Assembly: GCA_900553785.1 (NCBI GenBank)
Contig: USES01000016.1
Span: forward strand, 1-22,953
Reading direction: 5' to 3'
DNA from: an uncultured Clostridium sp.
GTDB lineage: Bacteria > Bacillota > Clostridia > TANB77 > CAG-465
Length of the DNA stretch: 22,953 nt
Shown here: positions 6,341-15,500 of the stretch, piece by piece
How the letters are laid out: each line of letters opens with the position of its first letter
Position numbering within the stretch: the first letter of the stretch is position 1
Made by a program: the position numbers and the translations under genes
Notes under the pieces: generated by a model
Database searches by the model: none
What the model saw: only the letters and a program-made list of their open reading frames with translations
Told to the model about the DNA's origin: nothing

Positions 6341-7271
6341 ATGGATATGTATCAAAAAAGAAAAATTAGATCAGAAAAGAAAAAAGATGATAGTCCAAAA
6401 AGTTTACCATCAACGAGTATCAACTGGTTCCCACGGACATATGGTAAAAACAGTATCTGAAATTAAGCAGGACTTAAAACTAATAGATATTGTTTGTGTA
6501 GTGTTAGATGCAAGAATTCCATATGCGTCTAATAATAAGGAACTGTTTGAGGTTATTAAACAAAAATCTGTAATAATGGTGCTAAACAAGAGTGACTTAG
6601 CAGATAAAGTAAGTTTAGAAAGTGCTGAAAATAAGTATAAAAAAGATGGATGTTATACAATAAGAACTAACTGTGTAACAGGCGAAGGTGTAAATGGATT
6701 ACTGTCACTAATAAGAGAACTTGGTTCACGCATAAAAAATAAGAACAAAACAAGTGAAATGTACAAAAGAATGAACAATGTATATAGAGTTATGGTTGTA
6801 GGAATTCCTAATGTTGGTAAATCTAGCCTTATAAACAAGTTAAGTGGAAAAACAAGTGCTAAGGTAGGTAACAAACCTGGTGTAACACGACAGAAACAAT
6901 GGATAAGACCTGCTAAGGATATAGAAATCATGGATACAGCAGGAGTATTATGGCCAAAGTTAGATGAAAATATGGCGGGAATTAAGCTTGCTATAACAGG
7001 AAATATTAAAAATGAGGTTTTAGATCAGGAGTTAGTAGCTTTTAATTTTATAGACATGATAAAAGAAAATGAAAAGTATATGTCATATGTAAGAGCTAGA
7101 TATAAACTTGGTGATGATATTCAAAATGATACAACACTTGGAATTATAGAAAAAATAGGAGAAAATAGAGGAGTAATGCAAAAAGGCGGAATAGTGGATG
7201 TTGAGAGAACATGTAATATGTTTTTGGATGAGTATAGGAGTGGAAAATTAGGCTGCATTAGTTTAGAGTAA
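6341..7271 (+). CDS. rbgA: ribosome biogenesis GTPase RbgA (YlqF), with a one-base frameshift near the 5' end
   Basis: RbgA is a circularly permuted GTPase needed for late 50S ribosomal subunit assembly. The main frame (from 6435) shows G4 NKSD, G1 GIPNVGKSSLIN and G3 DTAG in that permuted order, the conserved VLDARIPYAS before them, and a family ending SGKLGCISLE. A good ribosome binding site (AAAAAAGGAAGTGATTAAA) precedes ATG 6341, which opens MDMYQKRKIRSEKKK and leads to SINWFP at 6419-6433. The family continues WFPGHM, but here an extra C at about 6434 shifts the frame: GHMVKT follows in the +1 frame, while the first frame stops at 6458. The ATG at 6387 lacks a ribosome binding site and would lose the INWFP segment. 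RbgA is often essential, so an assembly or sequencing error is a strong possibility. Confidence 0.85.
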
Positions 7272-7292
7272 CATTTTTTAAATTTAAAGCAT

Positions 7293-7321
7293 AAAATACA
7301 CCAATCGGAGGTGTATTTTTT
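7293..7321 (+). terminator. hairpin that is both the rbgA terminator and the cover of the phospholipase ribosome binding site
   Basis: Arms AAAATACACC (7293-7302) and GGTGTATTTT (7310-7319), with a seven-base loop and T run 7316-7321, form a canonical intrinsic terminator. The only ribosome binding site for the ATG at 7322 (CGGAGGTG, 7307-7313 and into the 3' arm) is partly inside the stem. Read-through RNA would fold over this site, so the downstream gene would be weakly translated from the rbgA message. Confidence 0.7.
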
Positions 7322-8266
7322 ATGAGTATAGGACTTGCTTTATCCGGAGGAGGAGCAAAAGGAATAGCTCATGTGGGAGTATTAAAAGCCTTGGAAGATA
7401 GTGGGATAAAAGTAGATTATATAAGCGGTTGTAGTAGTGGCAGTATTATTGCCGGACTTTATGCAGCAGGATATAAACCTAATGAGATACTTAATATTGT
7501 AATGAGTAATTCTAAAAAATTGATAGATTATGATGGAAAGATTGGCTTTAAATTGTTAAATACTGTATTTACAAAAAAGTTAAGTATAAAAGGTTTTGTC
7601 AAAGGCAATAGGCTAGAAAAAACAATTAGATATTTTTTGAAGCAGAAAGGAATAACAGATATTTCTGATTTGAAATTTCCTTTAGCTATTCCGGCTGTAA
7701 ATCTAAATACAGGCGAAATAGTGTATTTTGGGAATAATATAAATGATAAAGAGGGATTCTGCGCAGATGAACATGAAGAAAGTAGCGATATGGAAACAGA
7801 AGGACTTATTACCACATATGGTGATACTTCTTTTGATGATTTTCCAACTTGTTTAAAATATGGAGATTTAGCAGATATAATTAGAGCTAGTTGTAGTTTT
7901 CCTGGTGTGTTCATTCCTAAAACTATAGAAGGAGTAGATTATATTGATGGTGGTGTTAGAGTAAATACACCAGTATCAGTTTTAAAACAGATGGGAGCAG
8001 ATAAGGTAATTGCAGTTACATTTAATTGTAATAATAAATATAATTTTGGCGTTAAAAATATAGTTGGAATATCTGAACAATCATTTAATTTATTATCGCA
8101 TAATTCAAATATATCCGAACAAAATTTAGCAGATGTAAATATTAGGCTTTGTATAGATAATGTTTCTTTGTTGGATTTAAGTAAATCTCAAGTATTAGCA
8201 AATAGGGGATATAATATTGTTGCAAGAAATATAGATAAAATCAAAAAAATGCTAGAAATAGAATAA
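7322..8266 (+). CDS. patatin-like phospholipase
   Basis: This 314-residue protein belongs to the bacterial patatin/RssA family of serine lipid acyl hydrolases. The oxyanion-hole motif SGGGAKG is at residues 8-14, the nucleophile elbow GCSSG at 36-40 (Ser38), and the dyad Asp is Asp209 in YIDGGV. The fold is complete, with HVGVLKALEDSGI after the first motif and SCSFPGVFIP before the Asp. Residues ~142-170 form an acidic, probably flexible insert (DEHEESSDMETEG region) between core strands. No signal peptide is seen, so it is cytosolic or membrane-peripheral. It starts right after a terminator hairpin that overlaps its ribosome binding site, and a bidirectional terminator follows it. The substrate lipid is unknown. 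Confidence 0.9.
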   Translation: MSIGLALSGGGAKGIAHVGVLKALEDSGIKVDYISGCSSGSIIAGLYAAGYKPNEILNIVMSNSKKLIDYDGKIGFKLLNTVFTKKLSIKGFVKGNRLEKTIRYFLKQKGITDISDLKFPLAIPAVNLNTGEIVYFGNNINDKEGFCADEHEESSDMETEGLITTYGDTSFDDFPTCLKYGDLADIIRASCSFPGVFIPKTIEGVDYIDGGVRVNTPVSVLKQMGADKVIAVTFNCNNKYNFGVKNIVGISEQSFNLLSHNSNISEQNLADVNIRLCIDNVSLLDLSKSQVLANRGYNIVARNIDKIKKMLEIE

Positions 8267-8267
8267 T

Positions 8268-8307
8268 TAAAAGATACCATATAAATTACTATATATGGTA
8301 TCTTTTA
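8268..8307. terminator. bidirectional intrinsic terminator
   Basis: A perfect 16-bp stem with arms TAAAAGATACCATATA (8268-8283) and TATATGGTATCTTTTA (8292-8307) has an eight-base loop. It lies between the stops of the convergent phospholipase (8266) and CAP-domain (8311) genes. Confidence 0.85.
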
Positions 8308-8310
8308 GTA

Positions 8311-9243
8311 CTATCCTACAAACATTGCAACTATTATGTATCCATAAGTTGGACTTTTTGCTATTCCTATGCCAATATATTGATATGAACTAGATAAGAG
8401 ATTTTGCTTGTGTGTATCAGATGCAAGCCATGATTCTACTGCTGCTTTGATACTAGGGTTACCAGCAATATTTTCACCTGCTGAATTATAGTCAATATTA
8501 TAATCTTCCATCATTTTAAATGGGGTCCCATATGTTTTACTAGCATGAGCAAAGTAACTGTTTTTTACCATATCCTCAGCTTTAAGTTCGGCGATCTTTG
8601 GAAGCGTTGCGCCAAGTTTTAGAGGAGCTACTCCTGCTTTAGAACGTGCTTCATTTATCAATTTCAGAACTAATTCCACATTAGATAATTCAGCTGTACC
8701 AGCGCTTTCACTTGGCGAAAAAGTGTTTTTTAAAGTAACATAATCGCTATAAATCATTCCTATTGTGTTATTTGAAGTTATCGCTAAGTACCAGTTGTTA
8801 ATTTTACCAATTATAGTTACATTTGTGCCTTTGTCTAACTTCTTTATTGAAGTAAATGAGGTTGAAGGGCCTCTTCTAAAATTTACACCAGAAGTATTTA
8901 CCGTGCCTTGTGTTTTCCCTATATTTGTGTAAGTACTAGCATTGGTGGGAGCAGATGAAGAACTTTTTACGTAGTCTTTGTATACTAGGCCCACCTCATT
9001 TCCAGATAGTTGAACTATATAAAAGTCATTTAGCATGCCAACAAGTTTTAGTTTTGTTCCTTTACTAAGTCCTTTTACCACAGAAGAGTTAGTTGTGGCA
9101 GTAGATCTAAAGTTTACGTTAGAACTAGTTATTCCATATTTAGGGTTGAAACTTTCTATAGAAGAAGCGTAAAATATTAGTGTAGAGTATGATACGGATA
9201 ACATGAAACATAAAATAAAAAATGTTGTTTTAATTTTTTCCAT
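8311..9243 (-). CDS. secreted SH3-SH3-CAP domain protein
   Basis: This 310-residue protein has an N-terminal signal peptide (Lys-containing start, hydrophobic residues ~6-26). Two bacterial SH3 domains follow at ~37-95 and ~110-172, each opening with a VNFR motif (SSNVNFRSTAT, TSGVNFRRGPS) and typical of cell-wall-binding modules. Residues ~185-310 form a CAP/SCP (YkwD-like) domain: LINEARSKAGVAPLKL, SYFAHASKTYGTPF, GENIAG, VESWLASDTHKQNLL and YIGIGIA are family marks. CAP proteins of Firmicutes are surface or spore-coat-associated with poorly known activity. An AGGAGG ribosome binding site precedes the ATG by eight bases. The divergent neighbour is the FAD oxidoreductase; the 106-base gap shows no clear promoter for either. 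Confidence 0.92.
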   Translation of the reverse strand: MEKIKTTFFILCFMLSVSYSTLIFYASSIESFNPKYGITSSNVNFRSTATTNSSVVKGLSKGTKLKLVGMLNDFYIVQLSGNEVGLVYKDYVKSSSSAPTNASTYTNIGKTQGTVNTSGVNFRRGPSTSFTSIKKLDKGTNVTIIGKINNWYLAITSNNTIGMIYSDYVTLKNTFSPSESAGTAELSNVELVLKLINEARSKAGVAPLKLGATLPKIAELKAEDMVKNSYFAHASKTYGTPFKMMEDYNIDYNSAGENIAGNPSIKAAVESWLASDTHKQNLLSSSYQYIGIGIAKSPTYGYIIVAMFVG

Positions 9244-9358
9244 ATGAATTTCCTCCTATTATACTAATATATATGTACAAGCTTAATAGTTTAGAACTAA
9301 TAATTGAAAAAAAGAATAATATTTCCAAAATTAGGAATAATAAAATTAGGTGAGAAAA

Positions 9359-10552
9359 ATGAATATAACTCAAGGAAATGTATTTTGGGAACATGGAATG
9401 AATATTAAGTATAGCTATCCTTATTTAACTGAAAATAAGTCTTGTGACATTTTAATAGTAGGTGGAGGAATTGCAGGGGCCATATCTGCGTATTATCAAG
9501 CAAAACAAGGGTATAAAGTTATTATTGTTGAAAAAAATCTTATAGGTTTTAATTCAACTTTAGAAAATATGGGAGTGGTGTATTCAAAGCTGGACACACA
9601 AAATCTTGCAAAGAAAAATCAAAATGAAATAAAAAAACTAAGTGAATTGATTTCTCAAGCACAAAAAGATTTAATTGAGATAATAGAAGAAATTAACAAA
9701 GAGGAAATAAAAGTAAAGTATACTGAATGTGATTTCTTGAATTTTTCTCAAAGGGCATCTGGTAGATTTGCTTTGTCTAAGCTATATGATGAAGAAATAA
9801 GTAGAAATTATGAAGTAAATATGATTGACCAAAATGTAGTGTTGGATATATATTCTGCTTTAGAGTATAAAAATAAAGGTATAATATTTAATCCATATAT
9901 TTTAAATCAGGAACTAGTTCACATGTTAAGTGAAATGAGCAACGTTGAAGTATATGAAAACACGTATGTTGAAAGTATCAATTCAAAAGAACATGAGGTA
10001 GAGGCTCAAACAACGAATAGGTTTAAGATTCACGCAAATAATGTTATTGTTGCAACAGGAATAGATTTAATAAAGTATCTAAAAGAAGATTTAGTGGATA
10101 TGTACAAAACATACAACGTAGTAGCTAAACTTTCTCCTAATTTAAAGTATACGCCTTTTGTAGCAAAGGAAAATAATTCAGATATTATGCTAAGAGTTGC
10201 AGATGGTTATATAGTTCTAAATGGTGAGGATATAAAAAAGACAATAAAAAATTCTGGAGATGTTTTTGAAGAAAAATTTTCAAATGGTAAATATAAAAAG
10301 TTGTATAACTATTTATTAAGGTTATTAAACGATGAAAGCCTTAAAGTTAAAAATTGTTTTTATGGTGAATATTTGTTGACTTGTGATGGCCTACCTATAG
10401 TAGATGAAATAGAACAATTTCCGAATGTATACTGTAATTTAGGAGTTGGCAAAAATGGAATTTTGCATAATGTTATTGGTGCAAAAATGCTTAAAAATAT
10501 ATATAACGATTGTTATACTAAAGATATGTATATGTTTAGAATAAATAGATAG
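9359..10552 (+). CDS. FAD-dependent oxidoreductase, DAO family
   Basis: The start is taken at ATG 9359 because AGGTGAG stands just upstream; an in-frame GTG at 9350 lies within that site. The 397-residue protein opens with a Rossmann fold: CDILIVGGGIAG (GGGIAG at 35-40) and VIIVEKN, where Glu58 should bind the FAD ribose. The middle has the VIVATG segment typical of the second FAD contact, and the C-terminus has TCDGLPIVDEIEQFPNVYCNLGVGKNGI, the closing FAD motif of D-amino-acid oxidase/glycine oxidase-like (DadA-type) proteins. The substrate is unknown; an amine or amino acid is usual. No signal peptide or Rieske C-terminal domain is present. It ends before a bidirectional terminator. Confidence 0.88.
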   Translation: MNITQGNVFWEHGMNIKYSYPYLTENKSCDILIVGGGIAGAISAYYQAKQGYKVIIVEKNLIGFNSTLENMGVVYSKLDTQNLAKKNQNEIKKLSELISQAQKDLIEIIEEINKEEIKVKYTECDFLNFSQRASGRFALSKLYDEEISRNYEVNMIDQNVVLDIYSALEYKNKGIIFNPYILNQELVHMLSEMSNVEVYENTYVESINSKEHEVEAQTTNRFKIHANNVIVATGIDLIKYLKEDLVDMYKTYNVVAKLSPNLKYTPFVAKENNSDIMLRVADGYIVLNGEDIKKTIKNSGDVFEEKFSNGKYKKLYNYLLRLLNDESLKVKNCFYGEYLLTCDGLPIVDEIEQFPNVYCNLGVGKNGILHNVIGAKMLKNIYNDCYTKDMYMFRINR

Positions 10553-10561
10553 GTAAAAGAT

Positions 10562-10591
10562 TAAGGAGCCCAGTTTTAATTGGACTCCTTA
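10562..10591. terminator. bidirectional intrinsic terminator
   Basis: Arms TAAGGAGCCCAG (10562-10573) and TTGGACTCCTTA (10580-10591) pair over 12 positions, with wobbles. It lies between the stops of the convergent FAD oxidoreductase (10552) and S1-domain (10596) genes. Confidence 0.75.
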
Positions 10592-10595
10592 CAGT

Positions 10596-11393
10596 TTAAC
10601 CTGCAATGAATTTTACGTGATGTTTAGTGAAGTAGTTACCACCGTCGAAAACGATCTCGGAAGATTTTATTTCGACAAGAATTTTAGATCCATAGTAAAG
10701 TCTGGTGTCAATATCTACAATAGCAGTATCATTAGGTGAAATATCTACAAAATAACCTGTACCATCATTAAGTGGGTTGCGAACAGTTGCATAAACACAA
10801 TCACCTTTGACTAGTATTGGAAATCTGAATAACTGTCTGAAAGACAGTTTGATGTTTCCCTTAGTGCAAATAAGCTTTGCTGGTATTACATGATCTTTAT
10901 GTAGGCCAAAGTCTCTCTTGAAATCTTCAATTGAATTGAATTGCGTTTTGGAGATTTCTGAATTATGTATAAAACCGCAAATGCCAACTGCAACATCCAC
11001 AAAAAGTCCTATCGGAGAAATGTTTTTAATGCATACATTGTAAACCGTATCGACTTTTAGAGTTTCAAAAGCAAGCTCTTGTAATTTCTTTCTTGACAAA
11101 GTTACCTCGTTTTTATCTATTTTTGTAATGAGAGCGCATGCTGTTTTTCCAATTAGTGCATTAGCTTGTACTGAGTAATTAAAGTTACCTATAAACTTAG
11201 GTTTTTCAATACATATTTCATTTTCTGGTATAATACCAACAATTCCATCTGCAAAGTTTACTACCAATGCTCTTTTTTCATTATCCCAGTGTGATACTTC
11301 AAAAGAAACAAGTTTGTTGTTTATAAACCGATCTTCTAGTTGCTTCTCATTCAACACTTCATTTGGGTAAAAATTTTCAGGCATATAGTTCAT
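10596..11393 (-). CDS. S1 RNA-binding domain protein
   Basis: This 265-residue cytosolic protein is made of S1 (OB-fold) repeats. The first (~30-100) is degenerate (VSFEVSHWDNEKRALVVNFADGIVGIIPENEI). The second (~115-185) is canonical: VYNVCIKNISPIGLFVDVAVGICGFIHNSEIS. The third (~195-260) is partial (GDCVYATVRNPLNDGTGYFVDISPNDTAIV). Its length is far below that of full ribosomal protein S1 but similar to short clostridial S1-like proteins. It probably binds RNA or the ribosome; the exact role is unknown. A strong AGGAGG ribosome binding site precedes the ATG, and a sigma-A-like promoter is found 64-92 bases upstream. Base composition is a little more GC-rich than in the neighbouring genes. 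Confidence 0.85.
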   Translation of the reverse strand: MNYMPENFYPNEVLNEKQLEDRFINNKLVSFEVSHWDNEKRALVVNFADGIVGIIPENEICIEKPKFIGNFNYSVQANALIGKTACALITKIDKNEVTLSRKKLQELAFETLKVDTVYNVCIKNISPIGLFVDVAVGICGFIHNSEISKTQFNSIEDFKRDFGLHKDHVIPAKLICTKGNIKLSFRQLFRFPILVKGDCVYATVRNPLNDGTGYFVDISPNDTAIVDIDTRLYYGSKILVEIKSSEIVFDGGNYFTKHHVKFIAG

Positions 11394-11456
11394 TTTATTT
11401 GTCCTCCTAGTTAAATTTAATACTCGGATTTTAATTTGTAATTAAGTTGCAATATT

Positions 11457-11485
11457 ATGTTAACATATTTTTGCAAAAAAGTCAA
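11457..11485 (-). promoter_or_regulatory. probable sigma-A promoter of the S1-domain gene
   Basis: On the minus strand TTGACT (11485-11480) and TAACAT (11462-11457) are separated by 17 bases and lie about 64 bases before the ATG. The -35 is part of an inverted repeat, GTCAA-N6-TTGAC at 11481-11496, which could be an operator. The match of the -10 is only partial. Confidence 0.5.
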
Positions 11486-11562
11486 TATGTGTTGACATGT
11501 AATTTTTAATACATGTGTTTTATATAGAACATTAAAAAGTATAAATTAGTACTTGGAAAAAG

Positions 11563-11718
11563 GTACTACTTCAGGGAATACAATGGGATATGATTTTAAA
11601 CTTTGTGTCTGATTTGAAAGAGCACAATATAAATGATTCAAAATCATGGAAAAAATATTACGATACTTCAAACGAAAGTGAAAGTGTTATTGTAATAGCT
11701 AAAATCAAGAATATATAT
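11563..11718 (+). pseudogene. decayed paralogue of the FGE-fold/DGR-target gene
   Basis: The frame through 11590 reads GIQWDMILNFVSDLKEHNINDSKSWKKYYD, which aligns with GVQWDAVMNFVSDEDHNITDSSSWGNYFD of the gene at the left edge. Similarity fades and returns as KIKNIY (compare KANNIY) at 11701-11718. The N-terminal half and the whole lectin/variable end are missing. No ribosome binding site precedes the ATG at 11590, and the ORF continues to 11787 with no similarity I can see. The 479-base gap 11394-11872 holds only this relic, the S1-gene promoter and short inverted repeats. Confidence 0.65.
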
Positions 11719-11872
11719 GTTTTTATCTTGCATGTTTTTTTGAGTTCTAGTCAAAATTTTTTAAGTGTTATTAGAAAGTTTGGCTAGTTTTTATTTATGA
11801 TTTAGTTGCAATTTACTTATATAAAATTATTGACATACATGATATAATAAATAAATTGGAGGGAAAAGAAAT

Positions 11873-12538
11873 ATGCTTAGGATGCGTTTAAGCTATACGA
11901 AAACAAAAGAGGCGTCTTATATATTATCTAGTGATATGATGTATGTATTAGACAGGGCTTTGACGAGAATTGGGGTGTATGTGGAGTATGATAAAGATCA
12001 ATCTCCGAGTGTAATTATTGCAAGTAGTCTCCCTCAAGGAATAGATAGCACAGAGGAAATGTGTGATGTGTATATTAGTGAATATATGGATCCTACATTT
12101 GTAGTTAAAGGAATAAATAACTTTTTGCCAAAAGGAATTGTGGTGTTATCTGCAGAATACATAGAGGATAATGTTCCACTAATTTCTGAGCAAGTTTATG
12201 CTTCTGAATTTGAAATTGTTCCAGAATATGAAAACATTGATAAAATGACTAAAAGGGAATATTTAGATTTAAGAGCATGGTACAGAGAAAAACTTTCTGA
12301 ATATTTAAATGAGGGCAATATATTAGTACTTATAAAATCAAGTACAAGAAATGAAAGAATAGATATAAAGCCAAACATATTAGAATATAGTATAAATATA
12401 AATGATGGATTGCGTATTACAGTTTCTAATGACACTCAGTATGTATTTAACCCTAATTTTATTATGGATGGTTTTATTGAATTTGTAGATAAACCCATAA
12501 AATATAGTATAAGAAGAACAAAAATTTTATACAAATGA
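11873..12538 (+). CDS. DUF2344 (TIGR03936-type, radical SAM-associated) protein
   Basis: This 221-residue protein matches the DUF2344 pattern: an N-terminal LRMRLSYTKTKEASYILSSDMMYVLDRALTRIGVYVEY, then the segment SLPQGIDSTEEMCDVYISEYMDP followed by LPKGIVVLSAEYI. In most Firmicutes this gene sits beside a large radical SAM gene and near ribonuclease G/E or rplU; neither is seen here, and it lies just before mfd instead. The relatives are thought to work with the radical SAM partner, possibly in RNA modification, but the function is not settled. GGAGGG at 11858-11863 is the ribosome binding site. TATAAT at 11843-11848 and TTGACA at 11830-11835 are present, but only seven bases apart, so they cannot form one promoter. 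It is probably the first gene of an operon. Confidence 0.75.
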   Translation: MLRMRLSYTKTKEASYILSSDMMYVLDRALTRIGVYVEYDKDQSPSVIIASSLPQGIDSTEEMCDVYISEYMDPTFVVKGINNFLPKGIVVLSAEYIEDNVPLISEQVYASEFEIVPEYENIDKMTKREYLDLRAWYREKLSEYLNEGNILVLIKSSTRNERIDIKPNILEYSININDGLRITVSNDTQYVFNPNFIMDGFIEFVDKPIKYSIRRTKILYK

Positions 12539-12552
12539 TGGCAGGAGGAAAA

Positions 12553-15500
12553 ATGTCAAACCCACTAATTAAAGAGATGATAAAATATACTAAGTACAAT
12601 GAGTTACTTGAGGATATTAAATTAAAGAAAAACAATTTAAGCATAATTGGAGTAACTGATGCGGCAGTACCACACTTGATTTATAGTTTGTATAACTATT
12701 CAGGTATATTGCCGCTTGTGGTGTGCCCAAATGCATCTATGGCAAAAAAAATTATACAAGATTTTAAATATTATTCTAATATAGATATCGTGTATTTTCC
12801 AGCAAGGGAAATAACATATTATACATACGATACGCAAAGCAGAGAAATAGAAAATGCTCGTGTTCATGTAATAAATAAGCTTATAAACAAAGAAGATTGC
12901 ATCATTGTCACGACTGTTGAAGCGTTGATGCAAAAAATGCTACCTAAAGAAAACTATACAGGGCTAAATGTCGTGTTAACACAGGGGAAAATAGAATCTC
13001 TTGAACATATAATAGATATATGTAGTAAAATGGGATATAGCCGTGTAGAATTAGTAGAGGGACCTGGACAATTTTCAGTAAGGGGCGGAATAATAGATGT
13101 ATTTAGCTGCGATTTACCTGACCCAGTAAGAATTGAATTTTTTGGAGAGCAAATAGACAGCATTAGAACATTTGATGTTGAAACCCAAAGAAGCAAAGCT
13201 GTTTTAGATAACTTTGAATTATCTTTTTCAACAGAATTTATTTTACCACAAAAAGACATTTCAAGGTGTATAGATGAATTAGAAAATTTGATTAGTACAA
13301 AAAATCTTAATTCTTCACTTTCAGATAATATAAATAGCGATATAGAACGTATAAAACAAGGAGAAGTATCAGTTGTTATAAATAAATATTTTGATATTTT
13401 AGTACCAAATTCTTCAACTCTTATAGACTTTTTAGGTGATAGGTACAACGTGTATTTTAACGAGATAACAAGAATTATTTCAAGAAGTGAAGCTATAGAG
13501 TTTGAAAATGAAGAGACTCTAAGGCTTATGACAGAAAAAAACGAGATATATCCACAAATAGCTTTTAAATATTACTCATTTAATGAAATAGAACAAAGAT
13601 ATACCAGCCTACCTTTGATATATATGGAAAGAATAAATCAAGGTAGAGTTTTGCATGCGAAAAGAAAAGAGTACAGCTTTAGCTGTAGGGAGGTAAACTT
13701 TTTTCGTGGCGCAGTGGATATATTTAAAAGTGACATCAAAAGATACGTCGAAGAAGAAAAGTCCGTAGTTTTAATATTTCCTACTTTAGCAAGGGTTGAA
13801 AGTATAAAAAACTTATTACTTGATTCAGATATTAAAGTAAAGTATATACAAGACATTACTATGATAGATGAACTTGAAAAATCTAGAGTGTATATAACTA
13901 CAGGTATCATATCTTCTGGTTTTTCATATGATGATTTTAATTTTATAGTTATATCTGAACCAGTGAGTGGGACAAAGCAAAAACAAAGAAGTTCTAAAGA
14001 TTTTTTAGGTAGTGCATTAAACTCTTATGAAGATTTAAATGTTGGAGATTATGTTGTTCATGTGGACCACGGAATAGGAAAGTATTTAGGAATTGAGCAG
14101 GTAGATATAAACGGAACTATAAAAGATTATATTAAGCTTGAATATCAAGATTCTGGTGTGTTATATATACCCGTAACGAGTCTATATAGTATAAAAAAAT
14201 ATGCTTGTGAGGATGGTTTTGTACCTAAGTTAAATAGACTTGGAGGAAAGGCTTGGAAGGAAACTAAAGAAAAAGTAGGAAAACACGTTCAGAATATAGC
14301 TAAAGAGCTTGTTAAGCTATATGCTAAAAGAAAAATGGCAAAAGGATTCCAGTTTTCGCCAGACACGCCTTGGCAACAAGAATTTGAACAAGATGTTGAA
14401 TTCGAATTAACAGAAGATCAAAAAAGATGTATTGTTGAGTTAAAAAGCGACATGGAAAGCCCTAAACCTATGGATAGGTTGCTTTGTGGAGATGTGGGTT
14501 ACGGTAAAACGGAAGTAGCAATAAGAGGCGCTTTTAAGGCAGTAATGGATTCAAAACAAGTTGCATATTTAGTTCCGACAACTGTTTTGTCACTGCAACA
14601 ATATAATGTGTTTAAATCTCGAATGGAACCTTATGGTATAAACGTAGAGATGCTTAGCCGTTTCAGAACAAAAAGTGAACAAGAAAAAATATTGCAGGAT
14701 TTAGAAAATGGCAAAATTGATGTTATAGTAGGAACTCATAGATTGTTATCTAAAGATGTTAAATTTAAAGATTTAGGTTTTTTAATAATAGATGAAGAGC
14801 ATAGATTTGGAGTAAAACACAAGGAAGAAATTAAAAAGTATAGAAGTGAAGTAGATGTTTTATCTATGACAGCCACTCCTATTCCTAGAACGCTTCATAT
14901 GTCTATGATAGGTATAAGAGATATATCTGTAATACTTGAACCACCTAAAGAAAGGTTGCCCGTTCATACATATGTGCTAGAGTATTCAGATAATGTTATA
15001 CGAGAAGGAATAGAAAAAGAGCTAGACAGAGAAGGACAAGTGTTTTATTTGTCTAATAGAGTAGATAATATTGATGCGGTAGCAAGTAAAGTAAGAGCAT
15101 TGGCACCTAATGCTAGAGTAGATACAGCTCATGGTCAAATGACTCCACAAGCAATAGAAGATGTAATGCTAAGATTTATGAATCATGAAACGGATATACT
15201 AGTGTGTACCACTATTTTAGAATCAGGTATAGATATACCAAATGCTAATACAATTATTGTTGAAAACGCAGATAAGTTAGGATTGGCACAATTGTATCAA
15301 ATAAGAGGAAGAGTAGGAAGATCTAATAGATTAAGCTATGCATATGTTACTTATCAAAGGGGAAAAGCGCTTTCTGATGAGGCGGATAAAAGACTTAAAG
15401 CAATTAAAGACTTTACTGAGTTTGGTAGTGGTTTTAAAATAGCTTTAAGAGATTTAGAAATTAGAGGAGCGGGAAACTTACTTGGAAGTGAACAAAGTGG

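Noticed and set aside
6387..6434. ATG at 6387 as the true rbgA start
   Set aside because: There is no ribosome binding site, and the codons from 6387 to 6434 encode nothing like the family, whereas the other frame encodes the conserved INWFP; a frameshift explains both.
11492..11526. Plus-strand promoter TTGACA (11492-11497) with TATATA (11521-11526)
   Set aside because: The spacer is 23 bases, too long for sigma-A, and no intact plus-strand gene follows closely. The TTGAC is better explained as half of an inverted repeat near the minus-strand promoter.
11590..11787. 65-residue ORF as a real gene
   Set aside because: No ribosome binding site precedes it, its first half is a fragment of a larger protein, and its second half is low-complexity; it is treated as a pseudogene relic.
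11830..11848. TTGACA and TATAAT before the DUF2344 gene as one promoter
   Set aside because: They are only seven bases apart. Either could belong to a separate weak promoter, but no partner hexamer is found at 16-18 bases.
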